A DNA stretch of 41,824 nucleotides from Microbacterium sp. (GCF_031178525.1 NZ_JAPSJA010000004.1:1-41824); one strand, 5' to 3'. Counted from the first letter of the stretch, positions 19,211 through 29,714 are shown. Notes: generated by a model from the sequence alone, not told the origin. Program-made: numbers and translations.

Positions 19211-20647
19211 ATGTCCGACCCGACTCGCGATGGCAAGCCGCTGACCCGACGTCAAGCACGGCAGGCCTCTCGCGCTCCGCAGGACCCGAACCCGCCCGCC
19301 GCCGCGGAGGAGGGCCCCGCGGACGCCGCCGGCCCCGTTCCGGCCAGCCGCTCGCTTCCCTGGGACCAGGAGCTGTTCCGCGGCCCGTCCGGCGGCTCCG
19401 AGGCCACGATCGCTCCGCCCCCCGCCGCCCGTCGCGGCACGGCGCCGGCGACGCTCGCGGAAACCGCCACGCGCGCGGCCGACGAGCCCGACGCCGCGGA
19501 TTCCGAGCCCGCCTCGCTCGATGACCTTTTCGTGCCGGAGAACACCGTCGACGCGAAGCCGCGCCGGGGCGGCCGCGGCTGCCTTGTGACCCTGGTGATC
19601 CTGCTGGCGATCCTCGGCGGCATCGTCGCCGGCGGCTTCTACCTCTGGAACACGTATGGCCCGGCGATCCAGGAGCGCTTCGGCTGGGACGGCCCGAGCG
19701 ACTACGAGGAGGGCCAGGCGACCGGCGAGGCGACCATCACGATCGAGGAGGGCGACGGCGGCGAGGCGATCTCGCAGAAGCTCTACGAGGCCGGCGTCAC
19801 GCTCAAGCCGGACTCGTTCTACGATCACCTCATCGCGGCCGAGGCGATCCCGCTGTTCTATCCGGGCGTGTACCAGCTGCAGCAGAAGATGACGTCCGCG
19901 GCGGCACTGGCGGCGATCGAGGATCCCGCCAACCGCCTGGAGAACGCCGTCGCGCTGCAGGAGGGGCTCACGGTCGAGGCGACGCTCGAGGCGGCATCGG
20001 CCGGACTCGACATGCCGCTGGAGGAGCTGCAGGCAGCGGCCTCCGACCCGTCCGCTTTCGGCGTCGAGGGCGACAGCCTGGAAGGCTGGCTGTTCCCCGC
20101 CAACTACACGTTCGATCCGGGCGTCACGGCCGAGGACGCGATCCGCGCCATGGTCGACCGCACGCGCGAGTCGCTCTCGGCCGCGGGGGTGCCCGAGGGG
20201 CAGGAGCACGAGATCCTGACGATCGCCTCGATCATCCAGCGCGAGGCGCGCTTCCAGGACGACTTCTACAAGGTCTCCCGCGTGATCCAGAACCGTCTCG
20301 ACCCCGCCATCTCGGACACGGGCGGCCTGCTGCAGATGGACTCGACCGCGCAGTACGGCTACGGCGAGATGCACGACGGCACCGTCAGCAGCTCCGAGGA
20401 GGCGCTGCAGGACGACAACCCGTGGAACACCTACGTGCACACCGGCCTGCCCGCCGGCCCGATCTCCAACCCCGGCGATGTCGCGATCGACGCCGCGCTC
20501 AAGCCGGCCGAGGGGCCGTGGCAGTACTTCGTGACCGTAAATCTCGACACCGGTGAGACGGTGTTCAGCGAGACCCTCGGCGAGCACGAGCGGGCCATCT
20601 CCCAGTGGCACGAGTGGTGCGAGGCGAACCCGGACTCCGGCTGCTGA
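19211..20647 (+). CDS. mltG: Endolytic transglycosylase MltG
   Basis: Cytosolic disordered N-terminus, TM LVTLVILLAILGGIVAGGFYLW, LTIASIIQREA, VIQNRLD..LQMDSTAQYG, NPWNTYVHTGLPAGPISNPG. Confidence 0.95.
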   Translation: MSDPTRDGKPLTRRQARQASRAPQDPNPPAAAEEGPADAAGPVPASRSLPWDQELFRGPSGGSEATIAPPPAARRGTAPATLAETATRAADEPDAADSEPASLDDLFVPENTVDAKPRRGGRGCLVTLVILLAILGGIVAGGFYLWNTYGPAIQERFGWDGPSDYEEGQATGEATITIEEGDGGEAISQKLYEAGVTLKPDSFYDHLIAAEAIPLFYPGVYQLQQKMTSAAALAAIEDPANRLENAVALQEGLTVEATLEAASAGLDMPLEELQAAASDPSAFGVEGDSLEGWLFPANYTFDPGVTAEDAIRAMVDRTRESLSAAGVPEGQEHEILTIASIIQREARFQDDFYKVSRVIQNRLDPAISDTGGLLQMDSTAQYGYGEMHDGTVSSSEEALQDDNPWNTYVHTGLPAGPISNPGDVAIDAALKPAEGPWQYFVTVNLDTGETVFSETLGEHERAISQWHEWCEANPDSGC

Positions 20648-20648
20648 C

Positions 20649-21506
20649 GTGCCGGCCGCACACCGTCTGGCGGTCTGGGGCGACCCGATCGCGCACAGCC
20701 GGTCGCCTCAGCTGCACGGCGCCGCGTATGCGATGCTCGGCCTCGACTGGACGTTCGGGCGCGTGCGCGTGGCGGAGGCCGTGTTCGACGACATGCTGGC
20801 GACGCTCGACGCCGAGTGGCGTGGCCTCGCGGTGACCATGCCGCTCAAGGAGCGGGCGTGGCGCGCGAGCGCGTGGCACGATCGCCGCGCCGAGCTGACC
20901 GGCGCCGTCAACACGCTGCTGCTGCCCGGCGCCGACGTGCGGCGTCCGGAGGGTGCACCCGCCGGCGCGCCCATCGGCTTCAACACCGACGTGGGGGGCA
21001 TCGTCGCGGCGCTCGCGGACGAGGGGATCACCGCGGTCGACGAGGTGCGGATCATCGGCGCGGGTGCCACATCGGCCTCCGCCCTCGTCGCCGCAGGAGA
21101 GATCGGCGCGCGGCGGGCGAGCATCGTCGCGCGACGTCCGGAGCGTGCCCTGCCGCTGGTGGCGCTGGCCGAGCGGCTGGGGATCGACGCGTCGGTCGAG
21201 CCGTTCGGCATGGTGCACGCGCCCGTCGACCTGACGGTGTGCTCCCTGCCGGGCGGCACGATCCTGCCCGAGGCGCACGCCGACGCCCTCGCGGCCGCCG
21301 GAGGGGCCCTGTTCGACGTCGCCTATCACCCGTGGCCGTCGCACCTGGCAAGCCGCTGGAGCGGACGGGCGATCCCCGGACTCGGCATGCTGCTGCACCA
21401 GGCGGTGCTGCAGGTGCGGGTCTTCACGAGCGGGAGCGTCGAGACCCCGCTCGCGTCCGAGGATGACGTGCGCGCCGCGATGCGCGCCGCGCTCGTGGGA
21501 GACTAG
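20649..21506 (+). CDS. aroE: Shikimate dehydrogenase (biosynthetic copy)
   Basis: [62 protein letters not shown] start after mltG stop. Confidence 0.93.
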   Translation: MPAAHRLAVWGDPIAHSRSPQLHGAAYAMLGLDWTFGRVRVAEAVFDDMLATLDAEWRGLAVTMPLKERAWRASAWHDRRAELTGAVNTLLLPGADVRRPEGAPAGAPIGFNTDVGGIVAALADEGITAVDEVRIIGAGATSASALVAAGEIGARRASIVARRPERALPLVALAERLGIDASVEPFGMVHAPVDLTVCSLPGGTILPEAHADALAAAGGALFDVAYHPWPSHLASRWSGRAIPGLGMLLHQAVLQVRVFTSGSVETPLASEDDVRAAMRAALVGD

Positions 21507-21510
21507 GGGC

Positions 21511-22734
21511 ATGCTCCGCGTGCTCACGGCCGGCGAATCGCACGGCCCCGAACTCATCGCCGTGATGGAGGGCCTGCCCTCCGGCGTGCCCCTTCTCGCC
21601 GAGGACATCCAGGCGGACCTCCAGCGCCGCAAGCTCGGCTATGGACGCGGATCGCGCATGAAGTTCGAGCAGGACGAGCTCACGATCTCGGGCGGCGTGC
21701 GTCACGGGCTCACGCTGGGCAGCCCGATCGCGCTGCGCATCGGCAACACCGAGTGGCCGAAGTGGACCGAGGTCATGAGCGCCGCGCCTGTCGAGCTGAC
21801 CGAGAAGTCGCGGGGCCGCGGTGCGCCCCTCACCCGCCCGCGTCCCGGTCACGCCGATCTGGTCGGCATGCAGAAGTACGACTTCGACGAGGCCCGTCCG
21901 ATCCTGGAGCGCGCGAGCGCCCGTGAGACGGCCGCACGCGTCGCTCTGGGTGCCGTCGCGCGCGCCTTCCTCGCGCAGCTCGGCATCGGGCTCGTGAGCC
22001 ACACGCTGTCGATCGGTCCCGTCCGTGTGCCGGACGACGCCCCGCTGCCGACCCCCGGCGATGTCGCCGCGCTGGACGCGGATCCGCTGCGCTGCTTCCA
22101 CGCGGCGACGTCGGAGCGGATGGTCGCCGAGGTCGACGACACGCGCAAGGCGGGCGACACGGTCGGCGGCATCGTCGAGGTGCTCGCCTACGGGCTGCCG
22201 CCGGGGCTCGGCTCTCACGTGCACTGGGACCGTCGGCTCGACGGCAAGCTCGCACAGGCGCTCATGAGCATCCAGGCCATCAAGGGCGTCGAGGTCGGCG
22301 ACGGCTTCGAGACGACGCGTCGCCGCGGGTCCGCCGCGCACGACGAGCTGTACGTCACGCCGGACGGCATCGCGCGCGGCACCGACCGTGCGGGCGGCAC
22401 CGAGGGCGGCATGTCCACCGGCACCGTGCTGCGCGTGCGGGCGGGAATGAAGCCCATCGCGACCGTGCCCCACGCCCTGCGCACGGTCGACGTCGCCACG
22501 GGGGAGACCGCCGCCGCGCATCACCAGCGCTCCGATGTGTGCGCCGTGCCCGCCGCCGGCGTGGTCGCCGAGGCGATGGTCGCCATCACGCTCGCGGACG
22601 TCGTGCTCGAGAAGTTCGGCGGCGACTCGGTGCGCGAGACGCGCCGCAACCTCGAGGCATACCGGGAAGGGATCGCCGACGAGCTGCGGACGTCCTCGGA
22701 TCCCGCGACGCTCGCGCATGACCTCGCCCTCTGA
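21511..22734 (+). CDS. aroC: Chorismate synthase
   Basis: [77 protein letters not shown]. Confidence 0.98.
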   Translation: MLRVLTAGESHGPELIAVMEGLPSGVPLLAEDIQADLQRRKLGYGRGSRMKFEQDELTISGGVRHGLTLGSPIALRIGNTEWPKWTEVMSAAPVELTEKSRGRGAPLTRPRPGHADLVGMQKYDFDEARPILERASARETAARVALGAVARAFLAQLGIGLVSHTLSIGPVRVPDDAPLPTPGDVAALDADPLRCFHAATSERMVAEVDDTRKAGDTVGGIVEVLAYGLPPGLGSHVHWDRRLDGKLAQALMSIQAIKGVEVGDGFETTRRRGSAAHDELYVTPDGIARGTDRAGGTEGGMSTGTVLRVRAGMKPIATVPHALRTVDVATGETAAAHHQRSDVCAVPAAGVVAEAMVAITLADVVLEKFGGDSVRETRRNLEAYREGIADELRTSSDPATLAHDLAL

Positions 22735-23287
22735 CGTGCAGCCCGCCGCCGCGCCGCCGGGACGCGGAGGCGAGAAGGCCGTGGTGCTCGTCGGGCCGAT
22801 GGGTGCAGGCAAGACCAGCATCGGACGCAAGCTCGCCAAGGCCCTCGCCGCGACATTCCGCGACACGGACGCGATCGTCGTGCGCGAGCACGGTCCGATC
22901 CCCGAGCTGTTCCGTACGCGCGGCGAGCAGACGTTCCGCGAGCTCGAGCGCCGCGCGGTCGTCGAGGCCCTCGCCGCCGGCGGCGTCGTCTCCCTGGGCG
23001 GCGGCGCGGTGCTCGATGCGCGGACGCGAGAAGACCTCCGGGAGCACCGGGTGGTGTTCCTGACCGTGGCGCTCCCTGCGGTGCGTGGGCGTATCGCGGG
23101 GGCGAACCGCCCGCTGCTCGAGGGGGCCGACCCCGTCGCGGAGTGGCGACGGATCTTCGACGAGCGCCGGCCGCTGTACGAGGAGGTCGCGGGCCTCGAG
23201 ATCGACACGTCGACGGGGCCCATCTCGGGCGTCGTCGCCCGCATCGCGGACTGGGTGGGACAGAGCGCCGAGGAGGGCTCCAGATGA
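22718..23287 (+). CDS. aroK: Shikimate kinase
   Basis: [57 protein letters not shown]; overlaps aroC. Confidence 0.96.
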   Translation: MTSPSDVQPAAAPPGRGGEKAVVLVGPMGAGKTSIGRKLAKALAATFRDTDAIVVREHGPIPELFRTRGEQTFRELERRAVVEALAAGGVVSLGGGAVLDARTREDLREHRVVFLTVALPAVRGRIAGANRPLLEGADPVAEWRRIFDERRPLYEEVAGLEIDTSTGPISGVVARIADWVGQSAEEGSR

Positions 23288-24393
23288 GTGACACGACGGT
23301 GATCCCTGTCGGCACCGAGTACGACATCACGATCGGGCACGGGCTGCTCGCCGACGTCTCGGCCGCGCTCCCGCCCGCGGCCCGCAAGGTACTCGTCGTG
23401 CACCCGCCGACGCTGGCGGCACAGGCGGCCGAGCTGCGGGAGCGGCTGCTCGCGGACGGCGGGCGCGAGGTGCTGCTCGCCGAGATCCCGGACGCCGAGG
23501 CGGGCAAGCGCATCGAGGTCGCCGCATTCTGCTGGCAGATCATGGGGCAGGCGGACTTCACGCGCACGGACGCGGTCGTGGGCTTCGGCGGCGGCGCGGT
23601 GACGGACCTCGCCGGCTTCGTCGCGGCCACCTGGCTGCGCGGCGTCGAGATCGTGCAGGTGCCGACGACGGTGCTCGGCATGGTGGATGCGGCCGTCGGC
23701 GGCAAGACGGGGGTCAACACCGCCGAGGGGAAGAACCTCGTCGGCGCCTTCTGGGCGCCCCGGGCGGTGATCTGCGACCTCGACCTGCTCGCGACGCTGT
23801 CCGAGAACGAGGTGCTCGCGGGCTTCGCGGAGGTCGTGAAGGCGGGATTCATCCGCTACACCGAGATCCTCGATCTGATCGAGGCGGACCCGGCGCGGGT
23901 CGTCGACGTCACCTCGCCCGAGTTCCGTCGCTGCGTCGAGCTGGCGATCCGGATGAAGGCGGATGTCGTCAGCGCCGACTTCCGAGAGGCGGGGGAGCGG
24001 GAGATCCTGAATTACGGCCACACGCTCGGGCACGCGATCGAGCACGCCGAGCGGTACCGCTGGCGCCACGGCGCCGCCGTCTCGGTGGGGATGATGTACG
24101 CGGCCGAGCTGTCGCGGCTGGCCGGACGGCTTTCGGACGATGCCGTCGACCGCCACCGCCGCGTGCTCGAGATGCTCGGGCTGCCGACCACCTACCGCGC
24201 GGGCGCGTGGGCGACGCTGCTGGCGACGATGAAGCGCGACAAGAAGAGCCGGGGCGACATGCTGCGCTTCATCGTGCTCGATGACCTCGCCAAGCCCACT
24301 GTGCTGCAGGCGCCGGACGAGTCGCTGCTGTTCGCGGCGTACCAGGAGATCGGCGCCGAGGACGAGGGACGGATCATCCGCACCGGTCGCTGA
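23284..24393 (+). CDS. aroB: 3-dehydroquinate synthase
   Basis: GFGGGAVTDLAGFVAATWLRGVEIVQVPTTVLGMVDAAVGGKTGVN, NYGHTLGHAIEHAERYRWRHGAAVSVGM. Confidence 0.98.
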   Translation: MSDTTVIPVGTEYDITIGHGLLADVSAALPPAARKVLVVHPPTLAAQAAELRERLLADGGREVLLAEIPDAEAGKRIEVAAFCWQIMGQADFTRTDAVVGFGGGAVTDLAGFVAATWLRGVEIVQVPTTVLGMVDAAVGGKTGVNTAEGKNLVGAFWAPRAVICDLDLLATLSENEVLAGFAEVVKAGFIRYTEILDLIEADPARVVDVTSPEFRRCVELAIRMKADVVSADFREAGEREILNYGHTLGHAIEHAERYRWRHGAAVSVGMMYAAELSRLAGRLSDDAVDRHRRVLEMLGLPTTYRAGAWATLLATMKRDKKSRGDMLRFIVLDDLAKPTVLQAPDESLLFAAYQEIGAEDEGRIIRTGR

Positions 24394-24399
24394 CGACGC

Positions 24400-24434
24400 G
24401 AAGACGCCCGGCGAGTTGCTCGCCGGGCGTCTTC
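24400..24434. terminator. Bidirectional terminator between convergent aroB and MHS transporter
   Basis: Perfect 16-bp stem GAAGACGCCCGGCGAG-ttg-CTCGCCGGGCGTCTTC. Confidence 0.88.
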
Positions 24435-24444
24435 ATCTCTGCGG

Positions 24445-25764
24445 TCAGGCGCCGGCCAGCACCTTCGCATCGGCACGGTGGCCGAGCTGCTCGGTCGGCA
24501 CGTCGCGCGTCTCGCGCGCGGTGAGCGCGCTGACCGCGGCCACGATCGCCACCACGGCGGTGAACACGCTGATGACGACCCACCCGCCGTCCGCGACGCC
24601 ACCGAGCGCGGTCACGATCGTCGGCGCGAAGCCGGCCATCAGGAAGCCGAGCTGCGTGCCGATCGCCATGCCGGAGAACCGCACGCGCGTCGAGAACATC
24701 TCCCCGTAGAACGAGGGCCATACGGCGTTGGCCGCCGCGTACCCGAACGAGAACGTCAGGATCGCCAGGGTGAAGATCAGCAGCGTGGCGCCGCTGCTCA
24801 TGGACAGCATGTAGAACGGCATGAGCGCGGCGGACGCCAGGGCGCCGTACACGTACACCGGCTTTCGGCCGATGCGGTCGGCCAGCCGGCCGAAGAGCGG
24901 CTGCGTGCCGAGGGCGACGATGTTCGCCACCACCACGAGCCACAGCGTGAGGCTCTCGGCGAGACCGACCTCCTTGCCGTACGCGAGCGCGAGGTTGCCG
25001 AACACGGTCGAGACCGCCGCGATCGTGGCACACAGCACGACGCGCAGGACATCGCGCCAGTGGTCGCGCACCAGCGGCACGAGAGGCAGTCGCGCGATCT
25101 GGCCCCGGGCCTTGGCATCCTCGAACGCCGGTGTCTCGTGCAGCGAGCGGCGGATGATGTAGGCCACGATCACGACGATCGCACTGAGCCAGAACGGGAC
25201 GCGCCAGCCCCACGAGTACTTGATGTCGTCGGGCAGCGCGACGACCGGGATGAAGATCAGCGCCGCGAGGATCTGCCCGCCCTGCGTCCCGGTCAGCGTC
25301 CAGGACGTGAAGAACGCGCGCCGGTCGTCCGGTGTGTGCTCGAGCGTGAGCGACGATGCGCCGGCCTGCTCGCCGGCGGCCGACAGGCCCTGCATCAGGC
25401 GGCACAGCACGAGCAGGGCGGGCGCCAGCCACCCGACCTGCTCGAAGCTCGGCAGGCATCCGATGATGAACGTGGACACGCCCATCAGCACCAGCGTGAA
25501 CAGGAGCACCTTCTGCCGCCCGATCCGGTCCCCGAAGTGCCCGAGGAAGATCGCGCCCACGGGGCGGGCGACGTAGGCGAAGGCGAACGTCGCAAACGAC
25601 ATCACGAGCGCCGCGTTGTCCGCGGACGGGAAGAACACGTGCGGGAAGATCAGGGCCGCGGCGGATCCGAACACGAAGAAGTCGTAGTACTCGACGGCGC
25701 TGCCCATGAAGCTGGCAACGGCCGCCCTCACGGGTGTCTTCCGCGTCGTTGCGGTGTCGGTCAT
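24445..25764 (-). CDS. MFS transporter, metabolite:H+ symporter (MHS) family, probable shikimate/aromatic-acid permease
   Basis: ASFMGSAVEYYDFFVFGSAAALIFPHVFFP, ARPVGAIFLGHFGDRIGRQKVLL; SD GGAG precedes second ATG (MTDTATT); neighbours give substrate inference. Confidence 0.88.
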   Translation of the reverse strand: MTDTATTRKTPVRAAVASFMGSAVEYYDFFVFGSAAALIFPHVFFPSADNAALVMSFATFAFAYVARPVGAIFLGHFGDRIGRQKVLLFTLVLMGVSTFIIGCLPSFEQVGWLAPALLVLCRLMQGLSAAGEQAGASSLTLEHTPDDRRAFFTSWTLTGTQGGQILAALIFIPVVALPDDIKYSWGWRVPFWLSAIVVIVAYIIRRSLHETPAFEDAKARGQIARLPLVPLVRDHWRDVLRVVLCATIAAVSTVFGNLALAYGKEVGLAESLTLWLVVVANIVALGTQPLFGRLADRIGRKPVYVYGALASAALMPFYMLSMSSGATLLIFTLAILTFSFGYAAANAVWPSFYGEMFSTRVRFSGMAIGTQLGFLMAGFAPTIVTALGGVADGGWVVISVFTAVVAIVAAVSALTARETRDVPTEQLGHRADAKVLAGA

Positions 25765-25779
25765 CGGGTTGTGCTCCAT

Positions 25780-26655
25780 TCAGACGAGGATCTCGCGCGG
25801 GCGCACGAGATCGTGGAAGTGGCGGTTCATGCGGTCGGAATCGGGTCGGGTGCCCGTGATCAGTTCGAACGCGTCGACGGCCTGGCCGACGGCCATGCGG
25901 CCGCCGTCGAGGGTGGGGCAGCCGGCCGCGCGCGCGGCGGCGAGCAGCTCGGTCACGAGCGGCCGGTAGACGATGTCGGCGACCCACAGGTCTGGTCGCA
26001 GCAGCGCGGCGTCGAAGGGCATGCCGGGGTGCTCGGCCATGCCCGTCGGGGTGCAGTGCACGACGCCGTCGGCGCCCGCGAGCAGCTCCGCGAGCTGCGA
26101 GGGCCCTGCGGCGACGGCGTCCGTCCCGCGGCGCTCGCGCAGATCGCGAGCCAGCGCATCGGCGCGCGCGGCATCGAGGTCGACGATCGTGAGGCGGGCG
26201 GTGCCGAGCCGGGCGAGGGCGTCGGCCACGGCGACGCCCGCGCCGCCGGCGCCCAGCTGCACGACGTCGCCGCGAGGGGCGTCGGGCATGCCCGCGGTGA
26301 ACGCGCGCTCGAAGCCCGTGGTGTCCGTGTTCCACCCGCGTCGGCCCTCGGGGCCGAGCAGCACCGTGTTGACGGCGCCGAGCGCCTGCGCCACGGGGTC
26401 GATCTCATCCAGGTGGGGCATCACGGCCTGTTTGCACGGGTGCGTGATGTTCAGGGCGTCGAAGCCGAGTCGCTCCGCCCACGTGAGGACATCGCCGATC
26501 CGGTCGGCGCCCAGATCGAGCGTGGTGAGGTCGATGGGGCGATAGACATACGGGATGCCGAGCGCCGCCGCCTCCGCCATGTGCATCGGCGGCGTGAGCG
26601 ACGGGGTGACCCCTGAACCCACCAGACCGACGAGGTACGCGTGCGCGCTGTCCAC
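25780..26655 (-). CDS. Shikimate/quinate dehydrogenase (second aroE paralogue)
   Basis: LVGSGVTPSLTPPMHMAEAAALGIPYVYRPIDL, NITHPCKQAVMPHLDE, GAVNTVLLGPEGRRGWNTDTTGF, LGAGGAGVAVADAL. Confidence 0.9.
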   Translation of the reverse strand: MDSAHAYLVGLVGSGVTPSLTPPMHMAEAAALGIPYVYRPIDLTTLDLGADRIGDVLTWAERLGFDALNITHPCKQAVMPHLDEIDPVAQALGAVNTVLLGPEGRRGWNTDTTGFERAFTAGMPDAPRGDVVQLGAGGAGVAVADALARLGTARLTIVDLDAARADALARDLRERRGTDAVAAGPSQLAELLAGADGVVHCTPTGMAEHPGMPFDAALLRPDLWVADIVYRPLVTELLAAARAAGCPTLDGGRMAVGQAVDAFELITGTRPDSDRMNRHFHDLVRPREILV

Positions 26656-26667
26656 TCGAGCTCCTTC

Positions 26668-26681
26668 GCTGAGCGCTCAGC
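26668..26681. promoter_or_regulatory. Perfect 14-bp palindrome in the divergent aroE2/qsuB-like intergenic region
   Basis: GCTGAGCGCTCAGC is its own reverse complement. Confidence 0.6.
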
Positions 26682-26703
26682 CGTGAGCGCCGTGTCTGTA
26701 CTA

Positions 26704-26718
26704 TCCGGTACGTACGGA
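26704..26718. promoter_or_regulatory. Candidate operator, interrupted palindrome
   Basis: TCCGGTACGTACGGA: TCCG/CGGA arms around GTACGTA, in the divergent intergenic region. Confidence 0.5.
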
Positions 26719-26800
26719 GTGAATCACGCCGGCCGGGTGATGTCAACGTCCGTGGCACGCGGCAGAACGCGGCAATGAACCGCGTGGTACATTTTCGCGG

Positions 26801-28612
26801 ATGAAGACGTCGATCGCGACCGTGTGCCTGAGCGGCACGCTGGCCCAGAAGCTGCACGCGTGCGCCGCCGCGGGGTTCGACGGCGTCGAGATCTTCGAGC
26901 CCGACCTCGTCGCCGCTCCCGAGAGTCCGGAGGAGATCCGCGCGCTCGCGGCGCGTCTCGGGCTCTCGCTCGATCTGTACCAGCCGCTGCGCGACGCCGA
27001 GGGCGTGAGCGAGGAGGTCTTCGCCGACGTGCTGCGTCGCGCCGAGGCGAAGTTCGCGCTCATGAAGCGCCTGGGCATGGATCTCGTGCTGTGCTGCAGC
27101 AACGTCGCGACAGCCACGATCGACGACGACGAGGTGAGCGCAGGCCAGCTGCGCCGGCTCGGCGACCTCGCACAGCGCTACGACGTGCGCATCGCGTACG
27201 AGGCCCTGGCCTGGGGGCGCTTCGTCGACGACTACCGGCGCGCCTGGCGCATCGTCCAGCTCGCCGACCACCCCGCGGTCGGCGTGTGCCTCGACTCGTT
27301 CCACGTGCTCTCGCGCGGGCACGATCCCGCCGCGATCGAGGACATCCCCGGGGAGCGGATCTTCTTCCTCCAGCTCGCGGACGCGCCGGCGCTCGAGATG
27401 GACGTGCTGTCGTGGAGCCGGCACCACCGCCTGTTCCCCGGCGAGGGCGATTTCGACCTGCACGCGTTCGTCGGCCACGTGCTGCGCGCGGGCTACAGCG
27501 GGCCGATCTCGCTGGAGGTGTTCAACGACACCTTCCGGCAGACCGAGGCACGCCAGACAGCCGTGCACGCGCGTCGCTCGCTGCGCTGGCTGGAGGACGC
27601 GCTCGCGGGCGATCCGCCGCACCGCACCGACCTCTCCCGGCTCACCCCCGCGGCGGCTCCGCGCGGGTTCGACTTCGTCGAGATCAAGGCCGAGGACACG
27701 TCGCACATTGAGGCCCTGCTGCAGGCGGCGGGATTCTCGCGCCGGGGTCGTCATCGCACGAAGCCCGTGACGCTGTGGAGCTCTGGCGAGGCCCGCGTGA
27801 TCCTGAACGAGCAGCACGCGCGCGACCTGCAGCCGCACATCGCCGCGGTGGGCTTCGCAGTCGCCGACACGGACGCGCAGACGGCAAGGGCGCGCGAGCT
27901 GCGCACGCCCTTCGCGTATCGGCGCACGCACGCCACCGAGGAGGCGCTGGTCGCCGTCACGGCGCCCGACGGGTCCGAGGTGTACTGGTACGCCGCATCG
28001 GAGGGCGAGCCCGCCTGGGTGTCGGAGTTCGTCGACGGCGAGAGACGCGGTGGCGGGCCGGTCAGCGGCATCGACCACGTCAGCCTGACGCAGCCGTGGC
28101 AGGTGATCGACGAGAGCGTCCTGTTCTATCGCTCGGTGCTGTCGCTCGAGACCGCCGGCGGCACGGATGTCGCGAGCCCGCGCGGCCTCGTGCAGTCGCG
28201 GGTGCTGCAGACACCGGACCGGGCGATCCGGATGCCGCTCAACGTGTCGCCGCCGATCGTCGCCGAGCGCGGACCGGGCGCCGGGCTCTCGCAGCACGTC
28301 GCCTTCCGCTGCAGCGACGTCGTCGCGCTCGCGCGGGAGGGGCGCGCGCGCGGCCTGGACATCCTGCCGATCCCCGACAACTACTACGACGACCTCACGG
28401 CGCGCTTCGGTCTGCCGGGAGACCTTCTCGCTGAGCTGCGCGCTCTCGATCTGCTGTACGACCGCGACGCGACGGGCGAGTACCTGCACTTCTACGCGTC
28501 GGCTCCCGGTCGCGTGTTCTGGGAGTTCGTCGAGCGGCGCGAGGGCTACGACGGCTTCGGCGCCATGAACGCCCCCGTGCGTCTTGCGGCGCAGGACCCC
28601 GGCGGCCGCTGA
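26801..28612 (+). CDS. Two-domain 3-dehydroshikimate dehydratase (QsuB-like: AP-endonuclease-type TIM barrel + HPPD/VOC-like domain)
   Basis: MKTSIATVCLSGTLAQKLHACAAAGFDGVEIFEPDL..., PISLEVFND; C-terminal GIDHVSL, SQHVAFRCSDV, FWEFVERREGYDGFG. Confidence 0.9.
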   Translation: MKTSIATVCLSGTLAQKLHACAAAGFDGVEIFEPDLVAAPESPEEIRALAARLGLSLDLYQPLRDAEGVSEEVFADVLRRAEAKFALMKRLGMDLVLCCSNVATATIDDDEVSAGQLRRLGDLAQRYDVRIAYEALAWGRFVDDYRRAWRIVQLADHPAVGVCLDSFHVLSRGHDPAAIEDIPGERIFFLQLADAPALEMDVLSWSRHHRLFPGEGDFDLHAFVGHVLRAGYSGPISLEVFNDTFRQTEARQTAVHARRSLRWLEDALAGDPPHRTDLSRLTPAAAPRGFDFVEIKAEDTSHIEALLQAAGFSRRGRHRTKPVTLWSSGEARVILNEQHARDLQPHIAAVGFAVADTDAQTARARELRTPFAYRRTHATEEALVAVTAPDGSEVYWYAASEGEPAWVSEFVDGERRGGGPVSGIDHVSLTQPWQVIDESVLFYRSVLSLETAGGTDVASPRGLVQSRVLQTPDRAIRMPLNVSPPIVAERGPGAGLSQHVAFRCSDVVALAREGRARGLDILPIPDNYYDDLTARFGLPGDLLAELRALDLLYDRDATGEYLHFYASAPGRVFWEFVERREGYDGFGAMNAPVRLAAQDPGGR

Positions 28613-28696
28613 CGGGCCGCGCAGGAGCGACCCGGTAGAATCGGCTTTCGGTCGCATCCGGCCGCATCCCTCAGGACGAACGGAAACTCCACACTC

Positions 28697-29257
28697 ATGG
28701 CATCCACCGCAGACATCAAGAACGGCGTCGTGCTCAGCATCGACGGGCAGCTCTGGAGCGTCGTGGAGTTCCAGCACGTCAAGCCCGGCAAGGGCGGCGC
28801 GTTCGTCCGCACGAAGCTCAAGAACGTCGTGACCGGCAAGGTCGTCGACAGGACGTTCAACGCGGGTGCCAAGGTCGACATCCAGAACGTGGACCGCCGC
28901 GACTACACCTACCTCTACAACGACGGCGACAACTTCGTGTTCATGGACGCGAAGGACTACGACCAGATCAACGTCGCCGCCGCGACGGTCGGCGACGCGT
29001 CGAAGTTCCTGCTCGAGAACCAGGAGGTGACAATCGCGCTGCACGACGGCACGCCGCTGTACGTCGACCTGCCCGCCTCGGTCATCCTCGAGATCACGTA
29101 CACCGAGCCGGGTCTGCAGGGCGATCGCTCGTCGGCCGGCACCAAGCCCGCCACGGTCGAGACCGGCGCCGAGATCCAGGTGCCGCTGTTCCTCGAGACG
29201 GGCACGCGCGTCAAGGTCGACACCCGCACGGGCGAGTACCTCGGCCGCGAGAAGTGA
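28697..29257 (+). CDS. efp: Elongation factor P
   Basis: [44 protein letters not shown]-terminal [18 protein letters not shown]. Confidence 0.98.
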   Translation: MASTADIKNGVVLSIDGQLWSVVEFQHVKPGKGGAFVRTKLKNVVTGKVVDRTFNAGAKVDIQNVDRRDYTYLYNDGDNFVFMDAKDYDQINVAAATVGDASKFLLENQEVTIALHDGTPLYVDLPASVILEITYTEPGLQGDRSSAGTKPATVETGAEIQVPLFLETGTRVKVDTRTGEYLGREK

Positions 29258-29261
29258 GCGC

Positions 29262-29672
29262 GTGAGCGCCCGCACCAAGGCGCGCAAGCGCGCCCTCGAC
29301 ATCCTGTTCTCCGCCGACGTGCGAGGGGACGACATCGCCGTCGCGCTGGCCGCAGAGGCCAAGCGCGCCGCCTCCGAGCCCGCGCGTCAGGCGTCCTGGC
29401 TCTACGCGCGCGAGATCGTCGACGGCGTGATCGACGCGGCCGCGGAGATCGACGAGCAGATCACGACCCACAGTCGCGACTGGAAGATCGACCGCATGCC
29501 CGCGGTCGATCGGGCCCTGCTGCGCATCGCGACGTGGGAGATCCTGCACAACCCCGACGTGCCGACGGCGGTGGCGATCGACGAGGCGGTGGAGCTCGCC
29601 AAGGAGTTCTCGACCGACGACTCCGGCGCGTTCGTCCACGGCGTCCTGGCCCGTATCGCCCGCTCGAGCTGA
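29262..29672 (+). CDS. nusB: Transcription antitermination factor NusB
   Basis: [65 protein letters not shown]. Confidence 0.96.
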   Translation: MSARTKARKRALDILFSADVRGDDIAVALAAEAKRAASEPARQASWLYAREIVDGVIDAAAEIDEQITTHSRDWKIDRMPAVDRALLRIATWEILHNPDVPTAVAIDEAVELAKEFSTDDSGAFVHGVLARIARSS

Positions 29673-29694
29673 GCGAGCCCGGCTTCCGCTGAAC

Positions 29695-29700
29695 TAGACT
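29695..29700 (+). promoter_or_regulatory. Candidate -10 (TAGACT) of the pyr operon
   Basis: TAGACT between nusB and pyrR, giving a ~48-nt leader; weak -35. Confidence 0.5.
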
Positions 29701-29714
29701 GATCACGACCTGCA

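Noticed and set aside
21424-24156. 910-aa minus-strand ORF opposite aroC-aroK-aroB
   Set aside because: Spans three conserved plus-strand genes; no recognisable protein motifs.
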